A DNA stretch of 12,086 bases from Candidatus Binatota bacterium (GTDB lineage: Bacteria; Desulfobacterota; Binatia; Bin18), in NCBI GenBank assembly GCA_011523315.1, contig WTHE01000112.1, positions 1 through 12,086 of the forward strand, in the 5' to 3' direction. Under the pieces are notes generated by a model that was not told the origin of the DNA, did not search any database, and saw only the letters and a list, made by a program, of their open reading frames with translations. The position numbers and the translations under genes are program-made. Shown here one piece after another: positions 1 to 5,903 of the stretch (its first letter is position 1; each line of letters opens with the position of its first letter).

Positions 1-312
1 CGTCAGGTGCTGCCCAAAGCGCCCGATCAGTTTGAGCTGATCTTCACCTATTTTGGCTATCAGGACGATGACGAGGAGCTGCGTGCCATCCGCCTCAAGC
101 AGGCCAACTTTGTTGGCCCGGCCGGCCTGATCTCCATGGAAGACGGCCATGCGACCGAGATTGTGCAGCAGGCTATCGTGCGCGACAGAGACGCGGCCTC
201 GTATATCGCCTTTGGCGGCAACGGTGTAGAGAACCAGGACAATCTGCTGACCGAGACCGCCATCCGGGGCTTCTGGCAGTATTATCGTGGGGTGATGGGC
301 TTTGCCGCCTGA
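1..312 (+). CDS. Aromatic ring-hydroxylating dioxygenase, large (alpha) subunit, C-terminal part (5' partial)
   Basis: C-terminal roughly 103 residues of a Rieske non-heme iron oxygenase alpha subunit; the reading frame is open from base 1, so the Rieske [2Fe-2S] domain and the two His iron ligands lie off the left edge. The segment GPAGLISMED followed by GHATEIVQ matches the family's catalytic-domain segment that supplies the third mononuclear-iron ligand. By alignment with my recollection of naphthalene dioxygenase (GPAGFWESDD, Asp362), the Asp codon at 142-144 is that ligand. The end (IRGFWQYYRGVMG) is the usual C-terminal RGFW..YR motif. These enzymes use O2 and electrons from a ferredoxin/reductase to hydroxylate aromatic or related rings in the cytoplasm. 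The beta subunit follows 22 nt after the stop. Reductase and ferredoxin genes are not visible. Substrate cannot be predicted. Family assignment is secure. Confidence 0.9.
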   Translation, partial: RQVLPKAPDQFELIFTYFGYQDDDEELRAIRLKQANFVGPAGLISMEDGHATEIVQQAIVRDRDAASYIAFGGNGVENQDNLLTETAIRGFWQYYRGVMGFAA

Positions 313-334
313 GCGTCCCCACCCAGAGACCGCC

Positions 335-820
335 ATGATCAGTCTGGAACGCCGTCTTGCCGTCGAAGACCTGCTGCATGCCTATGTCCACTGTATTGAT
401 GAGGACAGGCTGGAGGAATGGCCGGGATTTTTTGCCGCCGAGTGCGAGTACCGGATCGTCCCGCGTGAAAATGCGGATCAGGAGCTGCCGATTCCGCTCA
501 TGTCGTGCGACAGCCAGGGCATGTTGAGCGACCGGGTGACCGCCCATCGCCGGGCCAATATCTTTGGCCCCCATTTTTATCGCCACCTGGTCAGCAGCAT
601 CCTGCTGACCGAGCAGGCCGACGGGCTGATTGCGGCCCGCTCGAACTATGTCGTCTTTCGGACTTGGGCGGATGTGGTCCAGTACGGGGCGACCGAGGTG
701 TTCAGTACGGGCGCCTACCACGACCGGATCGTGTTTGAGGACGGCCGGGCAAGATTCCGGCAACGACTGGTGATTGTTGATACGTGTCGGATTGACTCGC
801 TGCTCGTCACGCCGCTGTAG
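335..820 (+). CDS. Aromatic ring-hydroxylating dioxygenase, small (beta) subunit
   Basis: 161 residues, the normal length for a beta subunit with the SnoaL/NTF2-like cone fold. Beta subunits pack under the alpha trimer and are mainly structural. Family hallmarks are the N-terminal helix with LLHAYVHCIDE (residues 13-23), the hydrophobic F/W-rich stretch EEWPGFFAAECEYRI (27-41), the central RVTAHRR...HFYRHLVSSI block (67-89) and the C-terminal FRQRLVIVDTCRIDSLLVTPL strand pair (141-161). An in-frame TTG at 302 would lengthen it, but that start overlaps the alpha-subunit stop and adds residues without family character; the ATG at 335 is preferred although its SD is weak (CAGAGA). Same strand and 22 nt from the alpha gene, so co-transcribed. 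Its 3' end meets the opposing DUF420 gene with only 6 nt between the two stop codons. Confidence 0.93.
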   Translation: MISLERRLAVEDLLHAYVHCIDEDRLEEWPGFFAAECEYRIVPRENADQELPIPLMSCDSQGMLSDRVTAHRRANIFGPHFYRHLVSSILLTEQADGLIAARSNYVVFRTWADVVQYGATEVFSTGAYHDRIVFEDGRARFRQRLVIVDTCRIDSLLVTPL

Positions 821-826
821 CCCGGC

Positions 827-1354
827 TCAGGTGTAGGCGCGCAAAAAGAAAAACACGGTCACGCCGCTGACCGAGACGTACAGCCAGATGGGAAAGGTAT
901 AGCGGGCCAGCCGGCGGTGGGTCGGGTACTGGGCGGTCGCGGCATAGTACAGCGTGGTCAGGACCAACGGCAGGGCGACGATGGACAGGACGATATGGCT
1001 GATGAGAATGGCGAAGTAGACCGGTCGCACCAGGCCCTGGCCCGGAAACGGCGTATCGCCGTGAAAATGGTGGTAGACGATATAGCCGATCAGAAACACG
1101 ACTGAGCACGCCACCGCACCGAGCATGCAGCGCAGGTGGGCGGTACGCCTGCCGCGTCGGATATTGAAAAATCCGGCCAGCAGGCAGCACGCGCTCAAGC
1201 TGTTACACACGGCGTTGGTGGCGGGCAGAAGCGTGACCCACTCGGCCTGGCTGGTGGCAGCCGGTTTCCAGTAAATCAACCACAGTAGAAATACGCTGAC
1301 GGCGGCGCTCAGCGGCACGATCCAGCTCAGAGGGGTACGGCGTAGAGTGGCCAT
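827..1354 (-). CDS. DUF420 family multi-pass membrane protein (CtaM/YozB-like)
   Basis: 175-residue integral membrane protein with about five hydrophobic segments (roughly residues 10-28, 41-63, 78-96, 111-137, 151-171). The histidines characteristic of DUF420 are present: H73 (TAHLRCM), the cluster YHHFHGD (H95, H96, H98), H120 in ILISH, H146 in THRRLARYTFPIW, and the ending PIWLYVSVSGV. DUF420 proteins occur near cytochrome oxidase and SCO/heme genes, and a Firmicute member (CtaM) is needed for aa3-type oxidase maturation. A role in terminal-oxidase or heme handling here is inferred from the family only, since no oxidase gene is in view. The frame stays open upstream to 1786, but that extension is Arg/Pro-rich and overlaps the small membrane gene, so ATG 1354 is chosen. 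There is no good SD, and a 5-bp hairpin abuts the start. It lies 36 nt past a terminator, so it probably has its own promoter. Confidence 0.88.
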   Translation of the reverse strand: MATLRRTPLSWIVPLSAAVSVFLLWLIYWKPAATSQAEWVTLLPATNAVCNSLSACCLLAGFFNIRRGRRTAHLRCMLGAVACSVVFLIGYIVYHHFHGDTPFPGQGLVRPVYFAILISHIVLSIVALPLVLTTLYYAATAQYPTHRRLARYTFPIWLYVSVSGVTVFFFLRAYT

Positions 1355-1355
1355 C

Positions 1356-1370
1356 ACGGTCACACACCGT
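1356..1370 (-). promoter_or_regulatory. Small inverted repeat next to the DUF420 start codon
   Basis: ACGGT (1356-1360) and ACCGT (1366-1370) form an inverted repeat with a 5-nt spacer. On the minus-strand mRNA the hairpin would end 1 nt before the AUG at 1354, where an SD would normally sit; no SD is visible. It could limit translation, be a protein-binding site, or be chance. Two in-frame GTGs (1363 and 1357) fall in the same stretch and are alternative starts. Confidence 0.3.
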
Positions 1371-1389
1371 ATCTGACCCGAGGAAGCTG

Positions 1390-1413
1390 AAAAAGCCCCC
1401 GGGGGGAGGGGGC
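1390..1413 (-). terminator. Rho-independent terminator, minus strand
   Basis: Read on the minus strand, GCCCCC (1413-1408), a 7-nt loop UCCCCCC and GGGGGC (1400-1395) are followed directly by UUUUU (1394-1390). A shifted pairing, CCCCGGG with CCCGGGG, is also possible with a CCCCCUCCC loop. It sits after the 74-residue membrane-protein gene and before the DUF420 gene, and would separate the two. The T-run is on the minus side only, so it is not a terminator for the plus strand. Confidence 0.75.
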
Positions 1414-1500
1414 CCGGGGACTTCGGCAACGCCCGGAGGAGGGACCGGAGCGTTGCCCAGGGAAGGGGGACGCAGCGTATGCCCAGAAGCGGAGCGCGCT
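1390..1500 (-). ncRNA. Candidate 3'-UTR small RNA with anti-Shine-Dalgarno (CCUCCU) loop
   Basis: The untranslated tail of the 74-residue gene's transcript holds two consecutive hairpins. The first pairs GGCAACGC (minus strand 1457-1450) with GCGUUGCC (1432-1425), extended inward after one bulged U by CCGG/CCGG. This gives a 12-bp stem with the 8-nt loop UCCCUCCU (1444-1437). The second is the terminator, whose loop is also C-rich. A third C/U-rich run (CCCCCUUCCC) precedes the first hairpin. Loops with CCUCC or UCCC are the seed of known small RNAs that pair with SD regions; the alphaproteobacterial CcsR/'cuckoo' RNAs also lie behind a small-protein gene. The structure is read from the sequence; an RNA function is inference, and it may simply be a structured 3' UTR. 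Confidence 0.4.
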
Positions 1501-1725
1501 TCAGGCAGCTCGTTGATACGCCGTATAGCAGGGCGTTGTGTAATCGGCCGTCCGCTCGCAGACCGCCGGCTGGGTGTTTTGCCAGTAGTGGCGGAGGGCC
1601 GTCCAGCCGATCATCACGGCCGAGGCGCAGGTGAGCCCCAGGAGCCCGCTTCCGAGCAGCGTATAGCCGGTGCTGAGGGTTGCGGCCAAGCTGATGATTC
1701 CGTCTGGAATGAGACTGCTGAACAT
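1501..1725 (-). CDS. Small hydrophobic membrane protein of unknown function
   Basis: 74 residues. The start at ATG 1725 is supported by a near-consensus SD (AAAGGAGT, 6 nt before the ATG), the main reason to call this a gene. Residues 8-43 are almost entirely hydrophobic or small (IISLAATLSTGY then LLGLTCASAVMIGW), consistent with two short membrane segments or one long hairpin. A polar tail with two Cys (C56, C66) and several Tyr/Thr follows. The tail could face either side; no lipobox or clear signal-peptide cleavage site is seen. I do not recognise a family. It is followed by a structured untranslated stretch ending in a terminator, so it appears to be monocistronic. It may be a small stress-type membrane protein, but that is speculation. 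Confidence 0.6.
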   Translation of the reverse strand: MFSSLIPDGIISLAATLSTGYTLLGSGLLGLTCASAVMIGWTALRHYWQNTQPAVCERTADYTTPCYTAYQRAA

Positions 1726-2004
1726 AGGGTGACTCCTTTCCGGGGCTGGTGAATTGATGTTGGGATGGGAGCACGGAACGTGCCAACTGGGCCGGCCTGG
1801 CCGGGTGTTTGCTCAGAGTCTGATTTGGCTGGTGTGGTGAGAACGGGAGGGCAGGGCGGAGCGTGACCTATATCGGAGGCAGTGTCCTGAAATGCCCCCC
1901 GCGTATCGGTCCGATATGATCGAAGTGATATGGCAGGCTGTCGCCCTGGGCTGGATTATTCCATCAAGGTTCCCCGCCAGTCGCAGAGGGCGGAGCTGAG
2001 GGTC
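1726..2004. other. Intergenic region upstream of the small membrane gene; no gene seen
   Basis: 279 bp between two minus-strand genes. No reading frame has convincing start signals or protein character. The lower end should hold the promoter of the 74-residue gene; the best I can find is TTGGCA about 18 nt before CAACAT on the minus strand, which is weak. No intrinsic terminator with a T-run is visible after the CoA-transferase stop at 2005. The middle holds the TATCGG/CCGATA palindromes listed separately. Confidence 0.5.
1870..1917. promoter_or_regulatory. TATCGG palindrome cluster, candidate operator
   Basis: ATATCGGA (1870-1877) is an exact inverted repeat of TCCGATAT (1910-1917). The right-hand copy is itself the centre of a 13-bp palindrome, TATCGG-T-CCGATA (1904-1916). 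TATCGG thus occurs twice and CCGATA once within 48 bp, a layout typical of dimeric repressor sites. The TCCGATAT-to-ATATCGGA pair could alternatively form an 8-bp RNA stem with a 32-nt loop. No regulator gene lies in the window. Confidence 0.35.
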
Positions 2005-3246
2005 TCACAGACGGGCCGAGCCGACAAAGGTGGTGCCAATGACCTTGTCCCGTTCGAGATCGCTCAGCTCTGTGTCACTCAGCCCCAAGAGTTCCTTCAG
2101 CACAAACGCGTTGTGTTCGCCCAACAGCGGGGCTGGGCGGCGCAGGCTGAGCGGTGTTTCGGAGAAGTGCGCCCAGTGCAGACCGTGGGCGTGGGGACCG
2201 ATCTCGGCTCGTGTCGTGCGCTGAAAATAGCCCCGGGCTTGCATATGCGGATCGTTGAGGACATCGGCCGAGGACAGGGCCGGCATGGCCGGCACCCCAG
2301 CCGCCTGGAGGGCGTGCATCACTGCCATGCGGTCGTGTTGTCGCGTCCATTCCCCGATAGCCTCATCCAGGACGGCCTGATGCGTCTGGCGGGCGAGCGG
2401 ACCGGCGAAGCGGGGATCGCCGAGCCAGTCTGATTGACCCAGGGTCGTGCACAGCGCGCGCCATTCCTCCTCGTTTGTCACGGCAATGGACACCCACCTG
2501 TCTGCGCCTCTGCACGGATAGATACCGTGAGGAGCGTGGGCCGGATGATGGTTGCCCTGGCGCTGCGGCAGGCGCTGATTGACCTGATAGTCGAGCAGCG
2601 GCTCGCCCAGAAACGAGGTCAGAGCCTCGACCATCGACAGGTCGATGCGCTGTCCCTCACCAGTCCGACGCCAGTGTTCCAGAGCGGTTAAGACGGCATA
2701 GGCTCCGGTCAGGCCGGAAATGGCGTCCACGCCGGAATTGCCCCAGCGCCGGGGAGTGTCCTCGTCCTCATAGCCCGTCAGCTGTGGAAAGCCCGACATG
2801 TCCTCGACCGGGAAGGCGAAGGCGGCGTAATCGCGCCACGGTCCCGTGCCGCCGTAGCCCGACAGGGACAGCATGATGATATCCGGCTTGATTGCGCGCA
2901 GCTTTGCATAGTCGAGGCCGAAGTTCGCCATGACCCGCGGGGTGTAGTTCTCGACCACAATGTCGCCCATGCCGACCAGGCGTTTGCACAGCTCAATCCC
3001 GCGCGGGTCCTGGAGGTTCAGGGTGAGGCCGTATTTGTTGCGATTGACGCCATTGTAATACGAGGACAGTTCCCAGGGCTTGTTATGATCCGCGTTGGGG
3101 ACGGTGAACCGCCAACCATCCGGGACCTGAATCGATTCGATCTTGATAATCTCGGCGCCCATATCGCCCAACAGCTGGGTCACAAACGGTCCGGCCCACC
3201 ACATGGTCAGGTCAATGACTCGAATCCCGGACAGGAGCGGTGGCAT
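2005..3246 (-). CDS. CaiB/BaiF (family III) CoA-transferase, copy 1
   Basis: 413 residues, standard length for a family III CoA-transferase. These enzymes move CoA between carboxylic acids through aspartyl-acyl anhydride intermediates. N-terminal Rossmann-type signature: IRVIDLTMWWAGP (8-20), LLGDMGAEIIKIES (25-38); then NRNKYGLTLNL (68-78), DIVVENYTPRVM (95-106), SLSGYGGTGPWRDY (127-140). The catalytic Asp is D174 (GVDAISG), placed by gapless alignment with the two neighbouring paralogs up to the GxGQ.IDLS motif (196-204). The C-terminal part with GDPRF (276-280), the AGVPAMP turn (316-322) and LGEHNAFVL (375-383) is intact. ATG 3246 follows GGGGAGG by 7 nt; the frame is open further upstream to 3732, but only as antisense-like sequence over the next gene. 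Last gene of a three-paralog operon, 14 nt after the previous stop. Substrate unknown. Confidence 0.93.
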   Translation of the reverse strand: MPPLLSGIRVIDLTMWWAGPFVTQLLGDMGAEIIKIESIQVPDGWRFTVPNADHNKPWELSSYYNGVNRNKYGLTLNLQDPRGIELCKRLVGMGDIVVENYTPRVMANFGLDYAKLRAIKPDIIMLSLSGYGGTGPWRDYAAFAFPVEDMSGFPQLTGYEDEDTPRRWGNSGVDAISGLTGAYAVLTALEHWRRTGEGQRIDLSMVEALTSFLGEPLLDYQVNQRLPQRQGNHHPAHAPHGIYPCRGADRWVSIAVTNEEEWRALCTTLGQSDWLGDPRFAGPLARQTHQAVLDEAIGEWTRQHDRMAVMHALQAAGVPAMPALSSADVLNDPHMQARGYFQRTTRAEIGPHAHGLHWAHFSETPLSLRRPAPLLGEHNAFVLKELLGLSDTELSDLERDKVIGTTFVGSARL

Positions 3247-3260
3247 GTCAGAGCCTCCCC

Positions 3261-4475
3261 TTAAATAACCCCGCGACGGCGCAGCAGGACCAGCTCGTCG
3301 GGCTGCATGCCGAGCGTGCCGCACAGGATGTCGGCGTTGTGCTGGCCGAGCGCCGGGGCGCTGCGGCGCAGATTCCACGGGCTCGCACTCATCTGAAAGG
3401 GGGCGCCTGGTTGGCGGACCGGGCCGACGCCCGACAGCTCCCGTTCGACAAAGAAGCCCCGCGCCGCATGCTGCGGGAAGTCCAATATCTCGTCGATCCT
3501 GGCGATAAGCGTCAGCGGAATGCGCCACTCCTGGGCGGCGAAGATTTCTTCCCGGGTATGCTCCTTGGCCCAGCTCCGAATGAGGGCGGCAACCTCGTCC
3601 CAGTGCTGCATACGGCCGACGGGGGTTTGGAAGCGGGAGTCCTCGGCCAACTCGGGCCGTCCGATAAACGACCAGAACATCTCCCACTGGTTGCCCGTCA
3701 ACACGTTGATGCCGACGTGGCCGTCCCGACATGCGGTGATGCCCGTCCCCACCCCGATATTGCCCCGTCCTCTGACTTCTTTGGCATCGCCGGGTCCTGA
3801 ATGGCTCAGCGCCGCGTATTCGTTCGTGCTTTGCAGGGCTTCCATTGCCGCCAGGTCGATGTGTTGGCCCGTGCCGCCAGACCTGAGAGACAACCAGGCC
3901 GCCAGCACGGCCAGTGCGCCGTAGGTGCCGGTAACATAGTGACTGATGAAGCCGCCGGTTTTCATGGGTTCGCGGTCGGGCAGGCCGCCCATATACGGCC
4001 AGGCGCTGGCAGCCTGAATGAGCAGGTCGTTGGCTTTGTAATCGGCGTAGGGTCCGGTCTGGCCGAAGGGGGTGATCGATAGCCAGATCAGGTCGTTGCG
4101 GTCGCCACGCAGCGCTTCATAGCTCACCTGCAGTGCTGCGGCTCGGGCCGGAGGAAAACTCTCGACCACAATATCAAAATGGGCCAGCAGGTCCCGGAGG
4201 ATTGTCCGGCCGGCCGGATTCGTCACATCGAGTGTCATGCCCCGCTTGTTGGCGTTGAGATACCAGTGGAGCAGGCCGCGCTCGGCATCGGGGTTATCGT
4301 GTGGAAAAGGCCCCCAGCGACGGAGTGAGTCGCCCGCGCCGGGTGCTTCGACCTTGACCACCTCGGCGCCATAGTCGGCCAGCAGCTTGGTGCAATAGCC
4401 GCCGGCAATCCCGCTTGAGAGGTCCAGGACGCGCAGAGCGGACAGGGCGCTGGGAGACGGTTCGGCCTTGGGCAT
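3261..4475 (-). CDS. CaiB/BaiF (family III) CoA-transferase, copy 2, with His in place of the catalytic Asp
   Basis: 404 residues with the full family III architecture: LRVLDLSSGIAGGYCTKLL (14-32), DYGAEVVKVEAPGAGDSLRRWGP (34-56), NANKRGMTLDV (74-84), DIVVESFPPAR (101-111), SITPFGQTGPYADYKANDLLIQA (133-155), SGGTGQHIDLAAMEAL (199-214), LGQHNADIL (376-384). The residue aligning with the catalytic Asp is H179 (FISHYVTG); alignment from here to the GTGQ motif is gapless against both neighbours, which have D174. It may be an inactive or differently working enzyme, or the non-catalytic half of a heteromer; heteromeric family III transferases such as BbsEF (benzylsuccinate) are known. ATG 4475 has a modest SD (GGAG, 7 nt away). 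Middle gene of the operon, 53 nt after copy 3 and 14 nt before copy 1. Confidence 0.9.
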   Translation of the reverse strand: MPKAEPSPSALSALRVLDLSSGIAGGYCTKLLADYGAEVVKVEAPGAGDSLRRWGPFPHDNPDAERGLLHWYLNANKRGMTLDVTNPAGRTILRDLLAHFDIVVESFPPARAAALQVSYEALRGDRNDLIWLSITPFGQTGPYADYKANDLLIQAASAWPYMGGLPDREPMKTGGFISHYVTGTYGALAVLAAWLSLRSGGTGQHIDLAAMEALQSTNEYAALSHSGPGDAKEVRGRGNIGVGTGITACRDGHVGINVLTGNQWEMFWSFIGRPELAEDSRFQTPVGRMQHWDEVAALIRSWAKEHTREEIFAAQEWRIPLTLIARIDEILDFPQHAARGFFVERELSGVGPVRQPGAPFQMSASPWNLRRSAPALGQHNADILCGTLGMQPDELVLLRRRGVI

Positions 4476-4528
4476 GGGTGGCTCCGTTACAGGGCTCAGC
4501 GGGATGTCTGATGATAACAGGGCCGCGC

Positions 4529-5764
4529 CTAGACGTTCGGCTCCGGCCCGGCGACAATTCCCCGCCGTTCCAGCTCGGCGACGGCGGCCCGGTCGAGACC
4601 CAGGACGCTGTCCAGAATTTCATACGTGTGCTCGCCCGGATGGGGCGCCCGAGACAGATCGACCGGCTCCAGATCCCGCGCGTCGATGACCGGTCCGGGG
4701 GTCCAGATCGGTCCCAGATCGGGATCGTCCACGTCGTGAAAGCAGGGCAGCCGGTGGGTGTATTCTTCGGCTTCTACGCTGTCCCGACACGGCTCGGCGA
4801 CCAGACCGGCCTGCTGCAGGACGCGCAGCACTTCGTCCTGCGAACGTGCACCGATCCAGTCCGCAATGTGCTGTTTGATCTCTTCGACCACCAGGTAGCG
4901 GGCATGATCGCCGTGGATCTCGTGGCCCTGGGTATCGTAGGCCAGGGTTTTCATACCGGTCGCCTCACGCAGCCGGCGCAACACACTGTCGCCGATCAGG
5001 TTGAGGGTGATAAATTTGCCGTCCCGGGTCGCATAGTGGCCGTGGACAGCGTCGAGCAGATTGTCGCCGATTGGCTCGCGGCTCTCGCCCGTGGTCTCGG
5101 CCTGGGCGTACCAGCCCAGCTCGGCCAGGGTCTGGAAGGCGACCTGTTCGAGCGCAATCTTGTAGCAGTCGCCCCGGCCGGTTTCGGCCAGACGGCGTAG
5201 GCCAACGTGGAAGGCGTTGAGGCCGTGCAGGCCGGTAATCATGTCGAAGAAGGCGACCGGAATAGTCAGCGGTCGGCCGTGGGGTTCGCCGGTCGCGTGG
5301 GCCAGGCCGGTCGCGCCCTGCATGGAGTAGTCGTTCGCCACCCGGCCGTCGTAGCCTCCGTCGAACTGAATCTTGATGACCTCTGGACCGCAGTGCTCGA
5401 CCAGGTGCCCGTACTCCAGCCAGGGCGCCATACGCGGCGGCCAGTTGCTGACCAGGACGTGGGTGGCTTTAATCAAATCGAGGACCAGCCGCTGGCCCGA
5501 CTCTTGGCGCAGATCGACCGCCAGGGCGTGCATGCCGCGGTGGAGCATATGCCACGGAATGCTGAGGCCGTCGCGGCTGAGCGGGCCGCGGTCACGGTCG
5601 GGCAGGCCGCGGTGCTTGTGGGCGCCGATGATCGGTTCGACCAGGATCACCCGCACCCCCAGGCGCATCAGTTCCAGTAACATTTTGTTTGGCGCGACAA
5701 ACAGGCCGATGGCGACAACCGTGATGTCCTGATCGTCAATACTGTAGCGCAGCTGGAACGGCAT
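4529..5764 (-). CDS. Divergent CaiB/BaiF (family III) CoA-transferase, copy 3, promoter-proximal
   Basis: 411 residues. The catalytic region is typical: TGEPHGRPLTIPVAFFDMITG (158-178), with D174 as the predicted nucleophile and ETGRGD (194-199) at the usual downstream position. The C-terminal part (DLGPIWTPGPVID, APHPGEHTYEILDSVLGLD) is also family-like. The N-terminal third is divergent: the usual AGP..TQLLADLGAEV motif is replaced by APNKMLLELMRLGVRV (24-39), and the GxTGPYADR.GYD block is reduced to FDGGYDGRVANDY (134-146). A distinct substrate or CoA-binding mode is likely, but this is inference. ATG 5764 follows AAAGGAGG by 4 nt. It is first in the operon, about 30 nt downstream of the inferred transcription start, and is divergent from the oxocamphor-hydrolase-like gene. 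Confidence 0.87.
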   Translation of the reverse strand: MPFQLRYSIDDQDITVVAIGLFVAPNKMLLELMRLGVRVILVEPIIGAHKHRGLPDRDRGPLSRDGLSIPWHMLHRGMHALAVDLRQESGQRLVLDLIKATHVLVSNWPPRMAPWLEYGHLVEHCGPEVIKIQFDGGYDGRVANDYSMQGATGLAHATGEPHGRPLTIPVAFFDMITGLHGLNAFHVGLRRLAETGRGDCYKIALEQVAFQTLAELGWYAQAETTGESREPIGDNLLDAVHGHYATRDGKFITLNLIGDSVLRRLREATGMKTLAYDTQGHEIHGDHARYLVVEEIKQHIADWIGARSQDEVLRVLQQAGLVAEPCRDSVEAEEYTHRLPCFHDVDDPDLGPIWTPGPVIDARDLEPVDLSRAPHPGEHTYEILDSVLGLDRAAVAELERRGIVAGPEPNV

Positions 5765-5783
5765 ACTCCCTCCTTTGTGAATA

Positions 5784-5797
5784 GCTCAGGTTTGAGC
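5784..5797. promoter_or_regulatory. Inverted repeat GCTCA-N4-TGAGC over the start of the CoA-transferase transcript
   Basis: GCTCA (5784-5788) and TGAGC (5793-5797) flank GGTT. The site lies between the -10 box and the SD of the minus-strand operon, at or just after the expected start of transcription, where a repressor would block initiation. It is short, so chance occurrence is possible. Confidence 0.3.
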
Positions 5798-5801
5798 AAA
5801 G

Positions 5802-5831
5802 ATTATTCTGCCTGAGGCTCGGTGCTGTCAA
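5802..5831 (-). promoter_or_regulatory. Sigma70-type promoter of the CoA-transferase operon
   Basis: On the minus strand a perfect -35 box TTGACA (5831-5826) is separated by 18 nt from AATAAT (5807-5802), which matches the -10 consensus at five of six positions. Transcription would start near 5795, leaving a leader of about 30 nt before the ATG at 5764. It is the best promoter match in the window and is placed correctly for the three-gene operon. Confidence 0.7.
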
Positions 5832-5832
5832 G

Positions 5833-5871
5833 CGTCAGCGGACCGCTTGTGATACACATATCGCACTGACG
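5833..5871. promoter_or_regulatory. Candidate operator elements in the divergent intergenic region
   Basis: Between the minus-strand promoter and the plus-strand hydrolase gene lie an 11-bp palindrome AGCGG-A-CCGCT (5837-5847) and a 6-bp inverted repeat CGTCAG (5833-5838) / CTGACG (5866-5871). The two halves of the latter are 33 bp apart centre to centre, about three helical turns. Both fit control of divergent genes by one regulator. I find no convincing -35/-10 pair for the plus-strand gene. Confidence 0.3.
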
Positions 5872-5903
5872 GGCCTGTGGCAGAGCTGAGAAGGAGGGCA
5901 ACC

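Noticed and set aside
1355..1786. N-terminal extension of the DUF420 protein to 319 residues
   Set aside because: It would overlap the 74-residue gene and pass through the terminator hairpin; the added residues have no family similarity.
1930..2433. 167-codon plus-strand frame in and beyond the 1726-2004 gap
   Set aside because: Most of it is antisense to CoA-transferase copy 1; it has no SD and no recognisable domain.
3247..3732. N-terminal extension of CoA-transferase copy 1, suggesting a fusion protein
   Set aside because: The extension lies over the coding sequence of copy 2 in another frame and has no domain character; the SD and family N-terminus both point to ATG 3246.
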